A DNA stretch of 64,000 bases from Citrobacter sp. FP75 (GTDB taxonomy: Bacteria; Pseudomonadota; Gammaproteobacteria; Enterobacterales; Enterobacteriaceae). Shown in pieces: positions 55,968 to 64,000 of this stretch. The notes beneath the pieces were generated by a model. It had not been told where the DNA came from and ran no database searches. It saw nothing but the letters and a program-made list of their open reading frames with translations. The stretch's first letter is position 1. Each line of letters starts with the position of its first letter. Where the stretch lies: the NCBI RefSeq assembly GCF_018342065.1, contig NZ_JAFDOE010000006.1:1-64000 (forward strand). The letters run 5' to 3'. The position numbers were made by a program, and so were the translations under genes.

Positions 55968-58430
55968 ATGTCACATGATCCTTTCCAGGAACGCGAAGCA
56001 GAAAAATACGCGAACCCCATCCCGAGCCGGGAATTTATCCTCGAACATTTAACCAAACGTGAAAAACCGGCCAACCGCGATGAGCTGGCCGTTGAACTCA
56101 ACATTGAAGGCGAAGAGCAGCTTGAAGCGCTTCGCCGTCGCCTGCGCGCGATGGAGCGTGATGGGCAACTGGTCTTCACGCGTCGCCAGTGCTACGCGCT
56201 GCCGGAGCGTCTTGACCTGCTGAAAGGCACCGTTATTGGCCATCGTGATGGCTACGGTTTTCTGCGCGTTGAAGGCCGCAAAGACGATCTGTACCTTTCC
56301 AGTGAGCAGATGAAAACCTGCATCCATGGCGATCAGGTGCTGGCGCAACCGCTGGGCGCGGACCGTAAAGGGCGCCGCGAAGCGCGGATTGTGCGCGTAC
56401 TGGTGCCGAAAACCAGTCAGATTGTCGGACGTTACTTCACCGATGCGGGCGTAGGTTTTGTGGTCCCTGATGACAGCCGTCTCAGCTTCGACATCCTGAT
56501 CCCGCCTGAAGAGGTGATGGGTGCACGCATGGGCTTTGTGGTGGTGGTTGAACTGACCCAGCGCCCGACCCGTCGTACCAAAGCGGTGGGTAAAATCGTT
56601 GAAGTACTCGGTGACAACATGGGCACCAGCATGGCTGTTGATATGGCCCTGCGTACGCATGAAATTCCTTATATCTGGCCTGAGGCGGTAGTTAAACAAG
56701 TCGCCGGGCTGAAAGAAGAAGTCCCGGAAGAAGCCAAAGTCGGTCGTGTTGACCTGCGTGATTTGCCGCTGGTGACAATTGATGGCGAAGATGCGCGTGA
56801 CTTTGATGACGCGGTCTACTGCGAGAAGAAACGTGGAGGCGGCTGGCGTTTGTGGGTGGCTATCGCTGACGTAAGCTATTACGTTCGTCCGCCGACTCCG
56901 CTGGACCAGGAAGCGCGCAGTCGCGGTACTTCCGTCTACTTCCCGTCGCAGGTTGTGCCGATGCTGCCGGAAGTCCTTTCCAACGGTTTATGTTCGCTGA
57001 ACCCGCAGGTGGACAGACTGTGTATGGTCTGTGAAATGACCATTTCCACGAAAGGGCGTCTGACGGGCTACAAGTTCTATGAAGCGGTGATGAGCTCTCA
57101 TGCGCGTCTGACCTACACCAAAGTCTGGCACATGCTGCAGGGTGATGAGGAACTGCGCGAGCAATATGCACCGTTGGTAAAACACATTGAAGAGCTGCAC
57201 AATCTCTACAAGGTGCTGGATAAAGGCCGTGAAGAGCGCGGCGGAATCTCGTTTGAGAGTGAAGAAGCGAAGTTTATCTTCAATGCTGAACGTCGTATTG
57301 AACGTATCGAGCAGACGCAGCGTAACGATGCACACAAGCTGATTGAAGAGTGCATGATCATGGCGAATATCTCAGCGGCGCGATTCGTTGAGAAAGCCAA
57401 AGAGCCGGCGCTGTTCCGTATCCACGACAAGCCGACGACCGAAGCCATCACCTCCTTCCGTTCCGTACTGGCGGAACTGGGGCTGGAGCTGCCGGGCGGT
57501 AACAAACCTGAGCCGCGTGATTACGCCGAACTGCTGGATTCAATTGCCGACCGTCCTGACGCAGAAATGCTGCAAACTATGCTGCTGCGTTCCATGAAGC
57601 AGGCGATTTACGATCCGGAAAACCGTGGTCACTTTGGCCTGGCGCTGCAATCTTATGCGCACTTTACCTCGCCGATCCGCCGTTATCCGGATCTTTCCTT
57701 GCACCGTGCGATCAAGTATCTGCTGGCGCAGGAGCAGGGCCATAAAGGCAACACCACGGAAACCGGCGGCTACCATTATTCGATGGAAGAAATGCTGCAG
57801 CTGGGTCAGCACTGTTCGATGGCCGAACGCCGTGCAGATGAAGCCACGCGTGATGTCTCCGACTGGCTGAAGTGTGACTTCATGCTGGATCAGGTCGGTA
57901 ATGTTTTTAAAGGCGTGATTGCCAGCGTGACCGGTTTTGGCTTCTTTGTCCGACTGGACGAACTGTTTATCGACGGTCTGGTGCATGTCTCCTCGCTGGA
58001 TAACGACTACTATCGCTTCGATCAGGTTGGGCAACGCCTGACCGGCGAATCAAGCGGGCAGATGTATCGCCTGGGCGATCGCGTCGAAGTTCGCGTGGAA
58101 GCGGTCAACATGGACGAGCGTAAAATCGACTTTAGCTTGATCTCCAGCGAACGTGTCCCGCGTAACGAAGGTAAAACCGCGCGCGAAAAAGCGAAAAAAG
58201 GCGATGCGGGTAAAAACACCGGTAAACGTCGCCAGGTGGGAAAAAAGGTGAATTTCGAGCCGGACAGCGCTTTCCGCGGCGAGAAAAAAGGCAAAGCCAA
58301 ACCTCAGGCAGATAAAAAAACGGCTGAGAAAAAAGGCGATAAAAAAGCGAAAAAGCCATCGTCAAAAACGCTTAAAATCGCGGCCGCCACCAAAGCCAAA
58401 CGTGCGGCGAAAAAGAACGTCGCACAATAA
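55968..58430 (+). CDS. rnr: Ribonuclease R
   Basis: An 820-aa processive 3'-5' exoribonuclease that degrades structured RNA and takes part in tmRNA quality control. Order: N-terminal HTH, cold-shock domains, the RNB catalytic domain ([16 protein letters not shown] with the metal-binding aspartates), an S1 domain near residue 635 ([19 protein letters not shown]) and a lysine-rich tail from about 720. The ATG at 55968 after GGAGG gives [15 protein letters not shown] few residues longer than E. coli RNase R, mainly in the tail. Confidence 0.97.
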   Translation: MSHDPFQEREAEKYANPIPSREFILEHLTKREKPANRDELAVELNIEGEEQLEALRRRLRAMERDGQLVFTRRQCYALPERLDLLKGTVIGHRDGYGFLRVEGRKDDLYLSSEQMKTCIHGDQVLAQPLGADRKGRREARIVRVLVPKTSQIVGRYFTDAGVGFVVPDDSRLSFDILIPPEEVMGARMGFVVVVELTQRPTRRTKAVGKIVEVLGDNMGTSMAVDMALRTHEIPYIWPEAVVKQVAGLKEEVPEEAKVGRVDLRDLPLVTIDGEDARDFDDAVYCEKKRGGGWRLWVAIADVSYYVRPPTPLDQEARSRGTSVYFPSQVVPMLPEVLSNGLCSLNPQVDRLCMVCEMTISTKGRLTGYKFYEAVMSSHARLTYTKVWHMLQGDEELREQYAPLVKHIEELHNLYKVLDKGREERGGISFESEEAKFIFNAERRIERIEQTQRNDAHKLIEECMIMANISAARFVEKAKEPALFRIHDKPTTEAITSFRSVLAELGLELPGGNKPEPRDYAELLDSIADRPDAEMLQTMLLRSMKQAIYDPENRGHFGLALQSYAHFTSPIRRYPDLSLHRAIKYLLAQEQGHKGNTTETGGYHYSMEEMLQLGQHCSMAERRADEATRDVSDWLKCDFMLDQVGNVFKGVIASVTGFGFFVRLDELFIDGLVHVSSLDNDYYRFDQVGQRLTGESSGQMYRLGDRVEVRVEAVNMDERKIDFSLISSERVPRNEGKTAREKAKKGDAGKNTGKRRQVGKKVNFEPDSAFRGEKKGKAKPQADKKTAEKKGDKKAKKPSSKTLKIAAATKAKRAAKKNVAQ

Positions 58431-58442
58431 CAGCCATAAACC

Positions 58443-58477
58443 GTAAGCCGGGCGCGCTACGCGCCGCCCGGCGTTAC
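58443..58477. repeat. REP palindrome between rnr and rlmB
   Basis: GTAAGCCGGGCGCGC followed by GCGCCGCCCGGCGTTAC forms a GC-rich REP-type hairpin in the 72-base gap. It could stabilise the rnr transcript end while allowing read-through to rlmB. Confidence 0.88.
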
Positions 58478-58502
58478 ACCTAAACTATTAACGAGTACAT
58501 TC

Positions 58503-59234
58503 ATGAGTGAAATGATTTACGGCATCCATGCGGTGCAGGCTCTGCTTGAGCGCGCGCCTGAGCGCTTTCAGGAGGTCTTTATTCTCAAAGGGCGTGAAGA
58601 CAAACGCCTGCTGCCGCTAATCCATGCCCTGGAAGCACAGGGTGTCGTCATCCAGTTGGCGAACCGCCAGTTCCTGGATGAGAAAAGTGAGGGTGCAGTT
58701 CATCAGGGGATTATCGCCCGTGTGAAACCGGGTCGTCAGTATCAGGAAAACGATCTGCCCGATCTGATCGCCTCACTCGATCAACCCTTCTTTTTGATCC
58801 TCGATGGCGTTACCGATCCACACAACTTGGGTGCTTGTCTGCGTAGCGCAGACGCTGCCGGGGTACATGCGGTTATCGTACCGAAAGATCGTTCTGCACT
58901 GCTGAATGCTACGGCAAAAAAAGTGGCCTGCGGCGCCGCAGAAAACGTACCGCTGATCCGTGTGACCAACCTGGCGCGTACCATGCGCATGCTGCAGGAA
59001 GAGAATATCTGGATTGTCGGGACGGCCGGCGAAGCTGACCATACGCTGTTCCAGAGCAAAATGACCGGCCGTATGGCGCTGGTGATGGGTGCAGAAGGCG
59101 AAGGTATGCGTCGTCTGACCCGCGAACATTGCGATGAGCTGATCAGCATTCCAATGGCAGGTAGCGTTTCGTCGCTTAACGTCTCTGTTGCGACAGGTAT
59201 CTGCCTGTTTGAGGCCGTCCGCCAGCGCGGGTAA
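58503..59234 (+). CDS. rlmB: 23S rRNA 2'-O-methyltransferase RlmB
   Basis: A 243-aa SPOUT-superfamily enzyme that methylates G2251 of 23S rRNA in the peptidyl transferase centre. An N-terminal substrate-binding domain (1-75) precedes the knotted catalytic domain with [21 protein letters not shown] and [18 protein letters not shown]. coli length. Last gene after nsrR and rnr; a strong terminator follows. Confidence 0.97.
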   Translation: MSEMIYGIHAVQALLERAPERFQEVFILKGREDKRLLPLIHALEAQGVVIQLANRQFLDEKSEGAVHQGIIARVKPGRQYQENDLPDLIASLDQPFFLILDGVTDPHNLGACLRSADAAGVHAVIVPKDRSALLNATAKKVACGAAENVPLIRVTNLARTMRMLQEENIWIVGTAGEADHTLFQSKMTGRMALVMGAEGEGMRRLTREHCDELISIPMAGSVSSLNVSVATGICLFEAVRQRG

Positions 59235-59254
59235 TTCATTCTCCAACTCTTTCA

Positions 59255-59279
59255 AGCCATCCTCCGGGATGGCTTTTTT
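59255..59279 (+). terminator. Terminator after rlmB
   Basis: Stem AGCCATCC/GGATGGCT with a 4-base loop followed by six T residues, 20 bases after the rlmB stop. Confidence 0.94.
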
Positions 59280-59354
59280 GTGACCGCTATCCCAGGCACT
59301 CTCTTTACTGAATGACCATACTTATGGTTACAGCCATTGACGGAGGGAGACACA

Positions 59355-60977
59355 ATGCACTGGCAAACGCATACCGTTTTTAACCAACCTGTACCGCTCA
59401 ATAATAGCAATTTATACCTGTCGGATGGGGCCCTGTGCGAAGCGGTCAATCGTGAAGGCGCGGCCTGGGACAGCGATCTCCTCGCCAGTATTGGTCAGCA
59501 GCTGGGCACCGCGGAATCGCTCGAATTGGGGCGTTTAGCCAACGCTTATCCACCTGAACTGCTGCGATACGATCCGCAGGGACAGCGGCTGGATGATGTG
59601 CGCTTTCATCCAGCCTGGCATTTACTGATGCAGGGGCTATGCGCTAACCGCGTGCATAATCTTGCCTGGGAAGAGGAGGCGAGGCAGGGAACGTTTGTTG
59701 CCCGAGCCGCACGCTTTATGCTGCATGCGCAGGTGGAAGCGGGAACCTTGTGTCCGGTGACCATGACCTTTGCCGCCGCGCCGCTGTTACTGCAGATGTT
59801 ACCTTCACAATTTCACGACTGGCTGACGCCGCTATGCAGCGATCGCTACGACTCACATCTTCTGCCCGGCGGGCAAAAACGCGGCCTGCTGATTGGTATG
59901 GGGATGACGGAAAAACAGGGCGGCTCGGATGTACTGAGCAATACCACGCAGGCAGAACGTCTGGCGGATGGTGCGTATCGGCTGGTGGGTCATAAGTGGT
60001 TTTTCTCGGTCCCGCAAAGCGACGCCCATCTGGTGCTGGCGCAGGCAAAAGGCGGCTTATCCTGCTTTTTTGTGCCGCGATTTTTACCTGATGGTCAGCG
60101 CAATGCCATCCGTCTTGAGCGCCTTAAGGATAAGTTAGGCAATCGATCTAATGCCAGTTGTGAGGTTGAGTTTCAGGATGCGATAGGCTGGTTGCTGGGA
60201 GAAGAGGGCGAAGGTATTCGCCATATCCTGAAAATGGGCGGCATGACGCGTTTTGACTGTGCGTTGGGCAGCCATAGCATGATGCGGCGTGCCTTTTCCG
60301 TCGCGATTTACCATGCGCATCAGCGTCAGGTGTTTGGCAAGCCATTAATTGAACAACCGATGATGCGACAGGTATTAAGCCGCATGGCGCTTCAGCTGGA
60401 AGGCCAGACCGCGCTACTGTTTCGCCTGGCGCGGGCCTGGGATCGGCGAACCGATGCGAAAGAAGCGTTGTGGGCTCGGCTGTTCACCCCGGCGGCTAAG
60501 TATTCCATCTGCAAAAGCGGTATGCCATTTGTTGCAGAAGCAATGGAGGTGCTCGGCGGAGCAGGCTACTGCGAGGAAAGTGAGCTGCCGCGTTTATACC
60601 GTGAAATGCCGGTAAACAGCATCTGGGAAGGGTCTGGCAATATTATGTGTCTTGATGTGCTACGGGTGTTGGCGAAACAACCTGGTATGATCGACATGCT
60701 CAGTGAGGCCTTCGCTGAGGTCAAAGGACAGGACAGACATTACGATCGGATGGTGCGTAAGCTGCAGCAGCATTTACGCAAACCCAGTGAGGAGCTGGGG
60801 CGGGAAATCACGCAGCAGCTTTTCCTGCTGGGCTGTGGGGCGCAGATGTTGCGCTATGCTTCTCCACCAGTGGCGCAGGCCTGGTGTCAAATGATGCTGG
60901 ATACGCGCGGTGGACTGAAACTGTCTGAACAGGTGCAGAATGATTTACTACTGCGGGCAACGGGGGGATTACGGTAA
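59355..60977 (+). CDS. aidB: AidB, acyl-CoA dehydrogenase-like alkylation response protein
   Basis: A 540-aa flavoprotein of the acyl-CoA dehydrogenase fold. In E. coli it is induced by alkylation through Ada and by sigma-S, and binds DNA near promoters. Motifs GMGMTEKQGGSDV, GHKWFFSVPQSDAH and EVLGGAGYCEESELPRLYRE are conserved. The ATG at 59355 follows GGAGGGA and matches the E. coli N-terminus MHWQTHTVFNQP. Monocistronic. Confidence 0.96.
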   Translation: MHWQTHTVFNQPVPLNNSNLYLSDGALCEAVNREGAAWDSDLLASIGQQLGTAESLELGRLANAYPPELLRYDPQGQRLDDVRFHPAWHLLMQGLCANRVHNLAWEEEARQGTFVARAARFMLHAQVEAGTLCPVTMTFAAAPLLLQMLPSQFHDWLTPLCSDRYDSHLLPGGQKRGLLIGMGMTEKQGGSDVLSNTTQAERLADGAYRLVGHKWFFSVPQSDAHLVLAQAKGGLSCFFVPRFLPDGQRNAIRLERLKDKLGNRSNASCEVEFQDAIGWLLGEEGEGIRHILKMGGMTRFDCALGSHSMMRRAFSVAIYHAHQRQVFGKPLIEQPMMRQVLSRMALQLEGQTALLFRLARAWDRRTDAKEALWARLFTPAAKYSICKSGMPFVAEAMEVLGGAGYCEESELPRLYREMPVNSIWEGSGNIMCLDVLRVLAKQPGMIDMLSEAFAEVKGQDRHYDRMVRKLQQHLRKPSEELGREITQQLFLLGCGAQMLRYASPPVAQAWCQMMLDTRGGLKLSEQVQNDLLLRATGGLR

Positions 60978-60982
60978 TAATA

Positions 60983-61057
60983 TGCCTGATGGCGACGCTA
61001 GCGCGTCTTATCATACCTACGTTCAATGTAGGGCGGATAAGTTTACGCCATCCGGCA
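60983..61057. repeat. Paired REP palindromes (BIME) after aidB
   Basis: Two REP-type palindromes, TGCCTGATGGCGACGC with GCGTCTTATCAT and GGGCGGATAAG with ACGCCATCCGGCA, lie in tandem between converging aidB and yjfN. Confidence 0.85.
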
Positions 61058-61062
61058 ATCTG

Positions 61063-61338
61063 TTAAGCATAAAGTATGGCCTGTACGCGCCAGTTATCGG
61101 GCTGCTGTTCTTCGTACATTTGAATGATCCGGTACCATGAGGCACCTTGCTCATCCGCTTTTAACGCGACTACGCGCTCCACATCCTGCGGATTTCCTGC
61201 AATGTTACTGACGGATATCTGGCCAATTTCGTTCAGGCCCGTTACGCAGTCAGCGCTGGCGAACTCGGCAGACTGTGCCGTGGTATCCACCAGTCCGGCA
61301 GAAAGCAGCAGTGAGGATAAGGCAAGTGATTGTTTCAT
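61063..61338 (-). CDS. yjfN: Periplasmic DUF1471 protein YjfN
   Basis: A 91-aa exported protein of the DUF1471/BhsA-McbA family. A signal peptide covers about residues 1-23 (SLALSSLLLSAGLVDTTA); the mature part carries GQISVSNIAGNPQDVERVV and KADEQGASWYRIIQM, typical of the fold. In E. coli YjfN activates the DegP protease and is under Cpx-related control. ATG at 61338 follows CTGACG and matches the E. coli length; 61350 would add four residues. Confidence 0.88.
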   Translation of the reverse strand: MKQSLALSSLLLSAGLVDTTAQSAEFASADCVTGLNEIGQISVSNIAGNPQDVERVVALKADEQGASWYRIIQMYEEQQPDNWRVQAILYA

Positions 61339-61485
61339 CGTCAGCTCCATTATTCGTACCCCTACACATGGCAGGGCATTCCATCGCGAGAATAAACCTC
61401 AAGCTCCCTGCTGTTGGTTTATTGTGCACAGGTAAACGCATAGGGGCGCAAAGCAATGTAAAGCTGACAAAATTTCAACCCAATG

Positions 61486-61815
61486 TTATTTACGATACAA
61501 AATAGCTTGTGAATACCATTGGCCTGTCACGATGGTCTCATCGACTAATAAGACAACGTAGTAATCAGCTTTAGCCGCGACGGCTTTGGCACGGATCTCT
61601 GCCAGCGCATCATCCGGAGAGCCTCTTACCAGCGCGCTGACCGTCCCTAATCGTTGTAACCCATTACTCTGGTCACGACGGATCTCCTGCGGGTGGTCGG
61701 CGACGGGTGGTGCCGGTTGTGGCGTACCCTGCAGCACGCTACAGGCGCTTAACAACATCACCATCATCAAAGAGGCAAACCGACGCATAACTCTATCTCG
61801 TTTCCTGATAGCCAT
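61486..61815 (-). CDS. bsmA: Biofilm stress lipoprotein BsmA
   Basis: A 109-aa lipoprotein of the DUF1471 family, implicated in E. coli in peroxide and acid tolerance of biofilms. The lipobox LLSAC gives Cys25 from the chosen ATG at 61815 (or Cys16 from the in-frame ATG at 61788). The domain contains LQRLGTVSALVRGSPDDALA and KADYYVVLLVDE. Its partner yjfN lies downstream in the same direction; the two share the family fold. Confidence 0.92.
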   Translation of the reverse strand: MAIRKRDRVMRRFASLMMVMLLSACSVLQGTPQPAPPVADHPQEIRRDQSNGLQRLGTVSALVRGSPDDALAEIRAKAVAAKADYYVVLLVDETIVTGQWYSQAILYRK

Positions 61816-61996
61816 AGTGTAGTGCCTTATCAATTTCCCTTAAGGGGAATGTTCCCGAAATGTTATCTCTCACGCGATTTTCGAATGAAAATGTTGCGAA
61901 AGCGTAACCCAGTTCTCAACATTATGAATCATTGCCGTACACATTCACTTGCGTTAAGTATTTCTCCATGGCATACCAGAAAAAAAGAGGCGGCAA

Positions 61997-62734
61997 ATGA
62001 TAGAAATTGAAACACGGCAGCTGGCGGGTATACCTGTCCTGCACGCATTCCCTGCGGATAAACGCGACTTTTCACTCCCCTGCGTTATCGTCTACCACGG
62101 GTTTACTTCTTCCAGTCTGGTCTACAGCTATTTTGCCGTTGCGCTGGCGCAGGCCGGGTTCCGGGTCATCATGCCCGATGCGCCAGATCATGGTGCGCGG
62201 TTCCACGGCGACGCACAGGACAGAATGCACCGCTTCTGGCAGATATTGCAGCAAAACATGCAGGAATTTACGGCGTTACGTGCGGCGCTGGTGGCGGAAT
62301 CCTGGCTGCTGGATGCACGCCTTGCCGTGGCCGGGGCATCAATGGGTGGCATGACGACGCTGGGAATTATGGCGCGCTATCCTGATGTGAAATGTGCAGC
62401 CAGCCTGATGGGTTCAGGCTATTTTACCCAGCTTGCTCACACGCTTTTCCCCCCGATATCGGAGCAGCAGGCGGAGTTTGATGCGATCATCGCGCCGCTC
62501 ACCGAGTGGGATGTAACACATCAACTGGAACGACTGGCCGACAGACCGCTGCTGTTATGGCATGGCCTGGACGACGACGTCGTGCCGGCAGTGGAAACCT
62601 TACGCTTACAGCAGGCGCTGATCCAGGCTGGTCTGGACAACTCGCTGACCTGCCTGTGGGAAGCGGGCGTACGGCACCGCATCACGCCTGAAGCGCTGGC
62701 GGCGACCGTTGCATTTTTCCGCCAACATCTCTAA
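61997..62734 (+). CDS. yjfP: Esterase YjfP (alpha/beta hydrolase)
   Basis: A 245-aa soluble carboxylesterase. Oxyanion-side motif [11 protein letters not shown], nucleophile elbow GASMGGMTT near residue 116, acid residue in HGLDDDVVP and histidine in VRHRITPE, so the catalytic triad looks complete. ATG at 61997 follows AGAGGCGGC. A few residues shorter than E. coli YjfP as I recall it. Its TAA overlaps the TAG of ulaR on the opposite strand. Confidence 0.93.
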   Translation: MIEIETRQLAGIPVLHAFPADKRDFSLPCVIVYHGFTSSSLVYSYFAVALAQAGFRVIMPDAPDHGARFHGDAQDRMHRFWQILQQNMQEFTALRAALVAESWLLDARLAVAGASMGGMTTLGIMARYPDVKCAASLMGSGYFTQLAHTLFPPISEQQAEFDAIIAPLTEWDVTHQLERLADRPLLLWHGLDDDVVPAVETLRLQQALIQAGLDNSLTCLWEAGVRHRITPEALAATVAFFRQHL

Positions 62735-63486
62735 ACGCGCAGAATGCTCACGCCTTGTGCTTCAAGTTGTTGCAGGATCTCAGGGTTAGCGTTTTTGCCG
62801 GTTATCAGCATGTCGATTTGATCGGCACGGCTGAACAGCATTCCCGCGCGCTCACCCACCTTGCTGCTATCAACCAATACCACCAGTTTGCCGACCACGT
62901 TAAGCATCTTTTGTTCTGCCATTGCGGTGAGCATATCGGTTTTATACAGCCCGTCAGCGGTGAGTCCTTTACCGCTGGTAAACATCCAGTGTCCTGCATA
63001 CAGGCTATTTTCGCTGCCTTGCGGGCTCAGCGTGATGGACTGGCTCTTGTTATATTGCCCCCCCATGATGATCACGCTTTCATGCTCCTGGTCGATCAGA
63101 AAATTCGCCAGCGGCAGGTAGTTGGTGATGATCTGCACCGGCTTGCCGCACATTTCGCGTCCAAGCAGGAACGCCGTTGATCCACAGTTGATCACTACGC
63201 TTTCACCTGCGTTCACTAGCTGAGAAGCCGCTTTGGCAATGCGTACTTTTTCGTCGTGGTTCTGCGCCTGATGCAGATTCATAGGCGTCCAGCGCGGACG
63301 CTGCTGGGTAATGGCTTCTGCGCCATTACGGACTTTCTTGAGCTTGCCGCTTTCGTCGAGTTTGTTGATATCCCGGCGTGCCGTGGCCGGTGAAATCCCC
63401 AGACGCTCAATCACGTTCTCAACGGTAACAAAGCCCAACTGTGCCAGCATATCCAGCAATATTTGATGTCTTTGTGCTTCAGTCAT
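62731..63486 (-). CDS. ulaR: L-ascorbate utilisation repressor UlaR
   Basis: A 251-aa DeoR-family repressor of the ula genes that responds to L-ascorbate-6-phosphate. N-terminal helix-turn-helix [20 protein letters not shown], then the DeoR sugar-phosphate domain ([11 protein letters not shown]). It lies just downstream of ulaG in the same direction, separated by the ulaG terminator and about 74 bases that should carry its own promoter. Confidence 0.96.
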   Translation of the reverse strand: MTEAQRHQILLDMLAQLGFVTVENVIERLGISPATARRDINKLDESGKLKKVRNGAEAITQQRPRWTPMNLHQAQNHDEKVRIAKAASQLVNAGESVVINCGSTAFLLGREMCGKPVQIITNYLPLANFLIDQEHESVIIMGGQYNKSQSITLSPQGSENSLYAGHWMFTSGKGLTADGLYKTDMLTAMAEQKMLNVVGKLVVLVDSSKVGERAGMLFSRADQIDMLITGKNANPEILQQLEAQGVSILRV

Positions 63487-63559
63487 GAGCTATTCCGATA
63501 CAAATTGATTTGAAAAGATGATATTTGAAATAGCCTGAAAATACTAAGATAAATGGGTA

Positions 63560-63585
63560 AAAATGCCGGGAAGACCCGGCATTTT
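63560..63585. terminator. Terminator between ulaG and ulaR
   Basis: A perfect 11-bp stem AAAATGCCGGG/CCCGGCATTTT with a 4-base loop, 8 bases after the ulaG stop. On the minus strand it is followed by TTTTTACCC, so it ends ulaG transcripts. Confidence 0.92.
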
Positions 63586-63593
63586 AAGTGTAA

Positions 63594-64000
63594 TCACAGG
63601 AAGGATTTAAACGGTAAGTCCGGTTCAATGGTGAAGCAGTCGTCAAAGCCGCGTGGGTAGTGATATTCAAAGTTATCTTTGTCCAGCGGCCAGGTGAACT
63701 TGCCGCCAACCTGCCAGATAAAAGGCTTGAAGCCATATTTCAGTCGATCTTTTTTCATCTCCCACAGTACGCGGATCTCCTGCGGATCGGCCTGGAAGTT
63801 TGACCAGATATCATGGTGGAACGGGATAACAACCTGGGTATTTAGCGCTTCTGCCATGCGCAGCATATCGGAACTAGTCATTTTGTCGGTGATACCCCGT
63901 GGGTTCTCACCGTAGGAGCCGAGCGCCACGTCGATGTGATGCTCATTGCCGTGCTTCGCGTAGTAGTTAGAGTAGTGGGAGTCACCGCTGTGATACAGCG
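63594..64000 (-). CDS. ulaG: L-ascorbate-6-phosphate lactonase UlaG, 3' part only
   Basis: The C-terminal 134 residues of UlaG, about 354 aa in E. coli; the rest lies beyond the window. The visible part reads from [19 protein letters not shown] through [11 protein letters not shown] to the stop, with histidines and aspartate of the metallo-beta-lactamase fold. The enzyme opens the lactone ring of imported L-ascorbate-6-phosphate in anaerobic ascorbate use. No frameshift is seen; it is cut only by the window edge. Confidence 0.96.
   Translation of the reverse strand, partial: LYHSGDSHYSNYYAKHGNEHHIDVALGSYGENPRGITDKMTSSDMLRMAEALNTQVVIPFHHDIWSNFQADPQEIRVLWEMKKDRLKYGFKPFIWQVGGKFTWPLDKDNFEYHYPRGFDDCFTIEPDLPFKSFL

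Overview
The window is chromosomal DNA of an enterobacterium, most probably a member of the Citrobacter freundii complex. The long conserved run yjdC-dsbD-cutA-dcuA-aspA-fxsA-yjeH-groS-groL-...-ulaG has the gene order and near-identical proteins of the 94-95 min region of Escherichia coli. It also carries an ampR-ampC pair with a CMY-2-type class C beta-lactamase and a LuxR-type regulator beside the entericidins, features of Citrobacter that E. coli K-12 lacks. No phage, transposase, integrase, CRISPR array or toxin-antitoxin pair is visible. Species assignment is inference from remembered family sequences, not from a search.

Layout. 1-8.5 kb is the accessory part: the 3' end of an rrn operon (5S end and terminator), a SulP/STAS anion transporter, a leftward sugar ABC transporter operon with a TIM-barrel isomerase, and a divergent second copy of an MltF-like lytic transglycosylase. 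It ends at a tRNA-Phe gene, a known island hotspot in enterobacteria. 8.7-10.8 kb is a large periplasmic DUF1176 protein. 10.9-21.5 kb is core: yjdC-dsbD-cutA (disulfide reduction, metal tolerance), dcuA and aspA (anaerobic fumarate supply), fxsA, yjeH, groSL under a sigma-32 promoter, and yjeI. 21.6-33.4 kb holds the EF-P modification genes (epmB, efp, epmA), entericidins ecnA/ecnB with ecnR, the guanidinium exporter sugE behind a guanidine-II riboswitch, blc, ampC/ampR and frdABCD. 33.6-42 kb holds yjeM, mscM-psd, rsgA, orn, two tRNA-Gly genes and a datA-like cluster of DnaA boxes. 42-53.9 kb is queG, then the nnr-tsaE-amiB-mutL-miaA-hfq-hflX-hflK-hflC run. 54-64 kb holds purA, nsrR-rnr-rlmB, aidB, yjfN, bsmA, yjfP, ulaR and the 3' part of ulaG.

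How the genes work together. aspA makes fumarate, dcuA exchanges it for succinate and frdABCD respires it, so three anaerobic units lie close together with CRP- and FNR-like sites. efp, epmB and epmA form one translation-factor modification route. ampR faces ampC across a shared promoter region, and the ampR stop codon is immediately followed by the frd terminator. amiB to hflC couples cell-wall splitting, mismatch repair, tRNA modification, RNA chaperoning and membrane proteolysis control.

The most notable non-coding structure is a set of five ERIC-type repeats (after groL, after yjeI, between the two tRNA-Gly genes, between miaA and hfq, between hflX and hflK), several REP-type palindromes that in two cases supply a gene's stop codon, the datA-like locus, and two convergent gene pairs that share a CTAA stop overlap. 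I found no clear previously undescribed system. The best candidates for novelty are the regulator-less sugar operon with its divergent MltF-like enzyme, and the DUF1176 protein.
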